Shown here: positions 59,140 to 64,000 of the stretch, piece by piece
Layout: each line of letters begins with the position of its first letter
Numbering within the stretch: position 1 is the stretch's first letter
Assembly (NCBI RefSeq): GCF_004367585.1
Contig: NZ_CP038015.1
Location: 3,230,001 to 3,294,000 of the forward strand
DNA from: Paenisporosarcina antarctica
GTDB lineage: Bacteria; Bacillota; Bacilli; Bacillales_A; Planococcaceae
Reading direction: 5' to 3'
Length of the DNA: 64,000 bases
Translations under genes and position numbers: made by a program
The notes under the pieces: model-generated
Databases searched by the model: none
What the model was told of the DNA's origin: nothing
The model's input: the letters and a program-made list of their open reading frames with translations, nothing else

Positions 59140-60801
59140 ATGGCAATTAGCATACAGGAAGCAATGGCGTTACCTATTATGAAAGAAACAAGGTTAGTTG
59201 CTGGACAGGATGGATTATCCAATTTAATTAAGTGGGTAACAATTGTCGAAGTGTTAGAAGATATTAACCGACTCCAAGAAGGGGAATTTTTAATTACTAC
59301 TGGCTTTGGATTGTTGGAAAGTAATGACAAGAAGGAAAAATTTATTCAACTCCTCGGACAAAAAAAATTATCAGGTGTAGCCATGTATACAGGGTTTTAT
59401 TTACCAGAAATACCTGATTCGCTTATCACTGCTGCTAACGAACATAACTTGCCTCTCATTGAGATTTCCACAGATATTAACTTTTCGAAGATAACTAAAG
59501 CAATATTAGAGCAAATAATAAATAACCAAATGCAGTTGCTAGAGGATTCTTTAAGTATCCATAAAGAATTAACAAGGCTTGTACTAGAAAATAAGGGTGC
59601 TAAAGAAATTACAACTACATTAGCAAACCTTACAGACGCGGCGATTATTGTTTACAATGACATTCAAACGATCGAAAATATCGTAACCAAAAATATTACT
59701 CTAAATATACTGGCTAAGACTGGGCTCAATATTGATGGAGAAGAGTTCAACTTAAAAGATAAACTTGAAAGTAGTTCAAAATCGAGAATTCCGTCACATT
59801 TCCACACCCTAAATTACCATGTTTCCATTTATCCGATTATTGCTAACAACCAATCCTATGGATCGATTGTTGCCATTAAACGAAGTGACATGTGGCGTGA
59901 GATGGACGACATAGCTATCGAACATGCAGGGACTGTGTTCGCGATTGAAGCGTTAAGAAAAGTAGCGATTGAAGAAACTAGGCTGCGCCTACAAGGTAAC
60001 TTTTTAGATGAGATTATTGATGATCACATTACAAATAAAGCGTATGCTCTTGAACAAGGAAAAAAACTCGGCTACGACCTTTCTAGTAGCCAAGCATTTT
60101 TTTACCTATATATTCAAAAAAATAAATCAGAATCTAGCGAGCACCATTCATTAGAGTCAAAGCTATTTCAAACCGTTAATGAAGTGCTAAAGAATAAAAA
60201 TCAAGCCTACATGGGTCGAGCTAAGCTAGACTCGTTAATGTTATTAGTTAATATAGTTGGGGAAACGGATCAGGAAAAAGAGCAAAACTGTTATTGGCTC
60301 GCAAAAGAAATCAACAAACAATGGCTTTATTTCTTTCCGAAAGATCCTTTAATTATTGGGATTGGCAGATGCTATGACGGTATAAGTATGCTATCTCAAA
60401 GTGCAAAAGAAGCTCAACTAGCTGTTTCCTTATCAGGGGTACTGATTAAACCTAATACAATCGTTCATTATAAAGAGCTTGGGACTTACCATTTACTTAT
60501 TAACATGAAAGAAGCCGGTATCGATTTAGAAAAGTTATACAGTGATACGTTAGATCCACTGCTCAAACATGCTCGTCAAGGTACTGATTTGCTTGAAACG
60601 TTAGACGTTTATCTGTACAATAACCAAAATATACAGATAACAGCAGGAGAGTTATTCATACATCGTCATACACTAAAATATCGACTCAACCAAATTGAAA
60701 CAAAAACTGGATTACAGTTAAAATCAGCCGATGACCGTATGCAGATTCAACTGGCCATTATGGCTTATAAATTACTTACTCAAATAGGAGAAATACATTA
60801 A
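59140..60801 (+). CDS. PucR-family transcriptional regulator
   Basis: A 553-residue regulator. An N-terminal PucR domain (about 1-125: ISIQEAMALPIMKETRLVAG, WVTIVEVLEDINRLQEGEFL, LITTGFGL) is followed by a GGDEF-like/GAF-like middle section and a C-terminal PucR-type helix-turn-helix (ETLDVYLYNNQNIQITAGEL, FIHRHTLKYRLNQIETKTGL). Family members activate purine or amino acid catabolic genes on sensing the substrate. Divergent from the aminotransferase/CoA-transferase genes, its probable targets. The ATG at 59140 has GGGGGG about ten nt upstream; earlier ATGs at 59101 and 59131 are less well placed. Confidence 0.87.
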   Translation: MAISIQEAMALPIMKETRLVAGQDGLSNLIKWVTIVEVLEDINRLQEGEFLITTGFGLLESNDKKEKFIQLLGQKKLSGVAMYTGFYLPEIPDSLITAANEHNLPLIEISTDINFSKITKAILEQIINNQMQLLEDSLSIHKELTRLVLENKGAKEITTTLANLTDAAIIVYNDIQTIENIVTKNITLNILAKTGLNIDGEEFNLKDKLESSSKSRIPSHFHTLNYHVSIYPIIANNQSYGSIVAIKRSDMWREMDDIAIEHAGTVFAIEALRKVAIEETRLRLQGNFLDEIIDDHITNKAYALEQGKKLGYDLSSSQAFFYLYIQKNKSESSEHHSLESKLFQTVNEVLKNKNQAYMGRAKLDSLMLLVNIVGETDQEKEQNCYWLAKEINKQWLYFFPKDPLIIGIGRCYDGISMLSQSAKEAQLAVSLSGVLIKPNTIVHYKELGTYHLLINMKEAGIDLEKLYSDTLDPLLKHARQGTDLLETLDVYLYNNQNIQITAGELFIHRHTLKYRLNQIETKTGLQLKSADDRMQIQLAIMAYKLLTQIGEIH

Positions 60802-60879
60802 TAGTAGTTCTCAAAATTTACCCAATTATATAACCTTTAGTAATCTTTGGACTGCATATAAAAAATCGTACTATCTAAA

Positions 60880-61324
60880 TGAAGCCACTGAAAAAGTTAA
60901 TTTATATATAGGTGATTTCCGTTTAAGGCGGACGCTTTCCGCGGGCGAGCGACGAGCCTCCTCGTCGCTTTCGCTTCCTGCGGGGTCTCGTCTGTCTCGC
61001 TTTTCCCGCCGGAGTCGCCGCCTTCCACTTCAATCACTTGTACATATATTTTCTTTCACCTAAAAAATATGGTGAGGTTCCTTTATCTGTTCAAAATAAT
61101 CTAAGAATGTGTCGGCTTTTCAATCTAAATAAGCAAATCTTTCCTCTATTGTAGAGGAAAGATTTGCTTGTTTTTGTTTTATGATAAGTGTACTAATTTC
61201 GGGTGATGTACCGATAATTCCCAATCAAAAATGTTATCCCAATTATGGCGATTTACGATATCATTGTACTAGAAAATGATATGCAACACTAAATCAATGA
61301 ACTCGTCGACTTTTCTTTTGTTCT
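60880..61324 (+). repeat. Inverted repeat IR-right (intergenic repeat copy F, complete core)
   Basis: The most complete copy: TGAAGCCACTGAAAAAGTTA, TATATATAGGTGATTTCCGT, GGCGGACGCTTTCCGCGGGC, GAGCCTCCTCGTCGC, CCTGCGGGGTCTCG, CGCCGCCTTCCACTTCAATC, then the AT-rich tail to AACTCGTCGACTTTTCTTTT. Inverted relative to 50207-50553. Confidence 0.8.
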
Positions 61325-61403
61325 TGAAGAATTGAAACTTGCCCGATTTTTCTTAAGTAGATTCATTTATAATAATAGACAATCAAAATTCCCAAACAAT
61401 ATA

Positions 61404-61549
61404 TCACTGAACAAAATCCACTTCCACTGAGACGAAACTGCGTTTCTAAAAAAGGAAATCACGACTTCACATTAATTGAATTAACGAGAGTCACATCAAA
61501 GAAATTCCGTTTTAGCATGTTAGTCTACATATACTAAAAACACCATGAA
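61404..61549. repeat. Dispersed repeat R2, copy 2
   Basis: TCACTGAACAAAATCCACTT to ACTAAAAACACCATGAAG, colinear with 1381-1516 and slightly longer through small insertions. Confidence 0.75.
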
Positions 61550-61635
61550 GGATTCTTGGCAATACTTTCTTATGTTTATAAGAAAAAACGGGAACACTGA
61601 ATTCACGGCTCACTAAATTTATATTCTTTCTTATT

Positions 61636-61682
61636 TCACAAAAAAGGCCTCACCTTCCAGTTACTGACAAATGAGGCCTTTC
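61636..61682 (-). terminator. Terminator of the amino acid ABC operon
   Basis: Arms AAAGGCCTCA (61643-61652) and TGAGGCCTTT (61672-61681); on the minus strand T6 follows. It begins 4 bp past the ATPase gene stop. Confidence 0.85.
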
Positions 61683-61685
61683 TAT

Positions 61686-62408
61686 TTAATCAACTAACTG
61701 AATGAATTGTCTCGTTCGTTCGTGACTCGGATTCCCAAAGAATGTCTCTGGATCAGCGGACTCAATGATACGTCCTTCATCCAGCATAATGATGCGATTA
61801 GCTACATTACGTGCGAACTTCATTTCATGCGTCACGACGATCATGGTCATGCCTTCTTGCGCTAATTGCTGCATAACTGCCAACACTTCTCCCACTAATT
61901 CCGGGTCGAGTGCTGACGTGGGTTCATCGAATAATAATACTTTTGGTTCCATCGCGAGTGAGCGGGCGATGGCAACACGCTGTTTTTGTCCACCTGATAG
62001 TTTACTCGGATACACATCTGCTTTATCAGACAATCCGACTTTTTCAAGCAGCTGTTTCGCCAAAGTAATGGCATCGGCTTTCTTCATCTTCTTCACAATC
62101 ATCGGCGCTTCTATGACATTTTCTAATACCGTCATATGTGGGAATAAGTTAAAGTGTTGGAACACCATTCCTACTTCAGCTCGAATTTTTGAGAGCTTAT
62201 CATTCTTTGGGTTGACTAAGTGTCCATCAATTTCGATGGTTCCTTCATTAATACGTTCTAAAAAGTTAAAGCATCTAAGCAATGTACTTTTACCTGACCC
62301 ACTAACCCCGACCAGAACGACCACTTCAGAAGGAGCGACTTCGAGATCAATGCCTTTTAATACTTCTAAATCGCCAAACGATTTATGAATATTCGTCCCT
62401 TTTAACAT
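61686..62408 (-). CDS. Polar amino acid ABC transporter ATPase
   Basis: A 240-residue GlnQ/ArtM/TcyC-type ATPase. Walker A is GVSGSGKSTLLRCF (residues 34-47), Q-loop EVGMVFQHFNLFPHMTVLENV, signature KLSGGQKQRVAIARSL, Walker B VLLFDEPTSALDPELVGEVL, H-loop VVTHEMKFARNV. All motifs are intact. It energises the permease encoded 15 bp upstream. AAGGAGGGACGC precedes the ATG. Last gene of the three-gene operon. Confidence 0.95.
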   Translation of the reverse strand: MLKGTNIHKSFGDLEVLKGIDLEVAPSEVVVLVGVSGSGKSTLLRCFNFLERINEGTIEIDGHLVNPKNDKLSKIRAEVGMVFQHFNLFPHMTVLENVIEAPMIVKKMKKADAITLAKQLLEKVGLSDKADVYPSKLSGGQKQRVAIARSLAMEPKVLLFDEPTSALDPELVGEVLAVMQQLAQEGMTMIVVTHEMKFARNVANRIIMLDEGRIIESADPETFFGNPSHERTRQFIQLVD

Positions 62409-62423
62409 ATGCGTCCCTCCTTC

Positions 62424-63086
62424 TTATTTGTCGACATTTAGTTTGTTTTCATACAGTTTCAATAAATAGGTGAAGATCATCACGAGCACTAAATAATACA
62501 CCCCGACCACTAAATACGTTTCTAATGATTGGAATGACTGCGCTGCTTCACGGTTTGCGATGGAGAATAACTCTGACACCCCAATAATATAAACTAAAGA
62601 TGAATCTTTCAATGTAATAATAAACTGATTACCAAGCGGCGGAATCGAGCGTTTTAAAGCTTGCGGGAAAACAATACGACGCATACTTTGCGTTCTTGTC
62701 ATTCCTAGTGAGCTACTCGCTTCACGCTGCCCTTTATCAATCCCTTGTATAGCTCCACGGAAAATCTCCGCGATGTATGCCCCGTTATGAATACCGAGTG
62801 CAATCGCTCCTGCCCAGAAACCCGAGAGGACGATGAGTGTCGTAATCCCAAAATATAAAAACATAATTTGGACAATTAACGGTGTACCTCGAATAATCGT
62901 AATGTATAAATTAGCAATTGTTTGTAGTATTTTGGAGCGTGAAATTTTCATTAGTGCAAAGATTAACCCGAGAGATGTACCTAAAACGAGAGCGACAGCC
63001 GTAATTTGCAAGGTGGTGAGTGTCGCTTCTAGGAAACCTGGATACGTTCGCAAAAAGACTTCAACTACCGTTTTTAAAAGTTCCAT
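62424..63086 (-). CDS. Polar amino acid ABC transporter permease
   Basis: A 220-residue HisM/GlnP-type permease with about five membrane segments: YPGFLEATLTTLQITAVALV, IVQIMFLYFGI after the NLYITIIRGTPLIV entry, and the ATPase-coupling loop ASSSLGMTRTQSMRRIVFPQ. SAYIAEIFRGAIQGI-like spacing (NGAYIAEIFRGAIQGIDKGQ) is characteristic. It probably homodimerises, since only one permease is encoded. AAAGGGAGATTACT precedes the ATG. Confidence 0.94.
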   Translation of the reverse strand: MELLKTVVEVFLRTYPGFLEATLTTLQITAVALVLGTSLGLIFALMKISRSKILQTIANLYITIIRGTPLIVQIMFLYFGITTLIVLSGFWAGAIALGIHNGAYIAEIFRGAIQGIDKGQREASSSLGMTRTQSMRRIVFPQALKRSIPPLGNQFIITLKDSSLVYIIGVSELFSIANREAAQSFQSLETYLVVGVYYLVLVMIFTYLLKLYENKLNVDK

Positions 63087-63110
63087 AGTAATCTCCCTTT
63101 CTCTTCCAAA

Positions 63111-63944
63111 TTAATTCAGAATGTCAATACCTTCTAAATCAACATCAAGAAGATTACGTTCGAACCATTTGTTTGAGATTTCTTCATATGTGCCATCTGC
63201 CACTATTTCTTCAATCGCTTTATTAATACCTTCTAATAATTCCTTATCTTCTTTACGTAAAGCCACTGCCGCTTGTTCAATCCACAATGGTTCGCCTACA
63301 TCTTTAATTTCCAACCCAGCTGCAATGGCTTCAAAACCAACTACGTCCGCTGTAATGACGGCATCTAATCGGCCTTCAACCGTTAAATCATTTAACGCCA
63401 CAACATCACTATTATAGTACTTAACATCATCCGTATATCCTTTTGCCGCAGTATCGTACGTACTTTGTGCAACAACACCGATTCGTTTACCTTCTAAATC
63501 TTCTGCAGAAGTGATTTCATCACTACCTTCTGGCACGAAAATCATCCCACCCGAGTAGTAGTAAGGATCTGAGAAGTTTACGCGTTCTGCACGTTCAGCT
63601 GTAATGGCCATTGATCCAATAATGACATCAAAATTACTAGCCAGTAGAGATTGTGTAATGGTTTCCCATGGTGTTGTGATTGGATTTGGTTCTAAGCCCA
63701 TTTTTTCGGCAATAGCTGCGCCGATTTCCACGTCAAAACCAGTAAGTTCACCAGCTTCTTCATAGTTAAATGGTTTGTATAAACCACTTGAAGCATATGT
63801 TAACTTGCCATCTTCTTTTAAGTTATATCCTGACTCTTCGCCTGATCCAGCGTTATCTGTCGTTTCTTCTTTATCACTTCCGCAACCTGCGATTAACATA
63901 GCTGTAGCAGCGACTGCAGTTAAAAATGAGAACTTCTTTTTCAT
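63111..63944 (-). CDS. Polar amino acid ABC transporter binding lipoprotein
   Basis: A 277-residue receptor. The lipoprotein signal ends AMLIAGCGS (Cys 21), with an acidic linker, then the class III binding-protein fold: LTYASSGLYKPFNYEEAGEL, GFDVEIGAAIAEKMGLEPNP, WETITQSLLASNFDVIIGSM, ITAERAERVNFSDPYYYSGG and GKRIGVVAQSTYDTAAKGYT. The R-x-x-x-V-x-F-S-x-P-Y motif binds the amino acid alpha-groups. Ligand (glutamine, arginine or cystine type) cannot be decided. First gene of the operon; GGGGAGATTCATT precedes the ATG. Its promoter lies mostly outside the window. Confidence 0.93.
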   Translation of the reverse strand: MKKKFSFLTAVAATAMLIAGCGSDKEETTDNAGSGEESGYNLKEDGKLTYASSGLYKPFNYEEAGELTGFDVEIGAAIAEKMGLEPNPITTPWETITQSLLASNFDVIIGSMAITAERAERVNFSDPYYYSGGMIFVPEGSDEITSAEDLEGKRIGVVAQSTYDTAAKGYTDDVKYYNSDVVALNDLTVEGRLDAVITADVVGFEAIAAGLEIKDVGEPLWIEQAAVALRKEDKELLEGINKAIEEIVADGTYEEISNKWFERNLLDVDLEGIDILN

Positions 63945-64000
63945 AATGAATCTCCCCTTATACGTTTAGTTTTGTAATTTCGCAAGTTTTATATGTACCC

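Larger units (their letters stand above)
60802..61685. other. 880-bp spacer with two repeat types
   Basis: It contains repeat copy F (60880-61324), an internal hairpin (61131-61169, arms AAGCAAATCTTTCCTC), the R2 repeat copy 2 (61404-61549) and the ABC operon terminator. No gene is supported. Confidence 0.6.

Noticed and set aside
61765-62388. 207-codon plus-strand frame opposite the ABC ATPase
   Set aside because: Antisense shadow of an ATPase with all motifs intact.
1-64000. tRNA, rRNA or tmRNA genes
   Set aside because: No cloverleaf-like segment or conserved rRNA stretch was noticed; a covariance search would be needed to exclude small RNAs.

Overview
The window looks like a chromosomal segment of a low-GC, Gram-positive, endospore-type Bacillales. 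The genes are AT-rich with strong GGAGG ribosome binding sites and many TTG/GTG starts. B. subtilis-like proteins recur: a YcbD-type aldehyde dehydrogenase, a YvcT-type reductase, Yod-type genes and a SipT-like signal peptidase. A secreted ice-binding (DUF3494) protein and the style of the GC-rich intergenic repeats suggest a cold-adapted Planococcaceae member (Psychrobacillus/Sporosarcina/Paenisporosarcina-like). This placement is an inference.

Layout. 0-14.4 kb is mixed: a FadR-type GntR regulator with a palindromic site, a DUF6933-like protein, the ice-binding protein, an SDR, a VOC/PhnB-like protein, signal peptidase I, a lipoprotein glycerophosphodiesterase, a 1116-residue membrane protein fusing a GH18-like domain, a NodB deacetylase and a GT2 synthase, an LCP ligase and the biotin transporter bioY. 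14.7-41.4 kb is a large minus-strand sugar-acid catabolic region with a divergent IclR gene at 41.8 kb. 43.1-47.8 kb is a two-gene SF1 helicase/winged-helix-like operon. 47.8-49.0, 50.1-50.6 and 60.8-61.7 kb are repeat-rich spacers. 50.6-60.8 kb is a PucR-linked module of aminotransferases, CoA-transferase, thiolase, M20 deacylase and aldehyde dehydrogenase. 61.7-63.9 kb is a polar amino acid ABC transporter.

The sugar-acid region appears to hold two transcription units plus single genes. The upstream unit (41.4 to 30.8 kb) carries a KduD-like SDR, a 6-phosphogluconate dehydrogenase, TRAP DctP-DctQ-DctM, a KDG-type kinase, a KDPG-type aldolase, a galactonate-type dehydratase, an AEC permease, a 2-hydroxyacid dehydrogenase, an HPr-like protein lacking the phospho-histidine motif, and RpiA. 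Together these make a De Ley-Doudoroff type aldonate route to pyruvate and glyceraldehyde-3-phosphate. The downstream unit (27.7 to 14.7 kb) carries a second DctP, an IlvD/EDD dehydratase, a barrel protein of unknown role, an IclR regulator, an FAH-family dehydratase candidate, a split UxaA/SuyAB-like lyase, a 2-oxoglutarate-semialdehyde dehydrogenase, a second FAH protein, and larE-larB-larC. Between the units lie a YvcT-like reductase, a decayed TctC gene and a LarA homologue. The nickel-pincer cofactor genes therefore sit with a LarA-family protein inside an aldonate regulon. I infer a nickel-dependent sugar-acid C2 epimerase that funnels alternative aldonates into the two routes.

The whole 28.7 kb region is bracketed by two 213-bp direct repeats, about 97% identical with 129 bp exact. 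Each consists of the 3' end and terminator of bioY; one copy ends the intact gene and the other ends a decayed bioY. The region may therefore be an island or be able to loop out. The 50-61 kb aminotransferase module is likewise bracketed by diverged inverted copies of an intergenic repeat.
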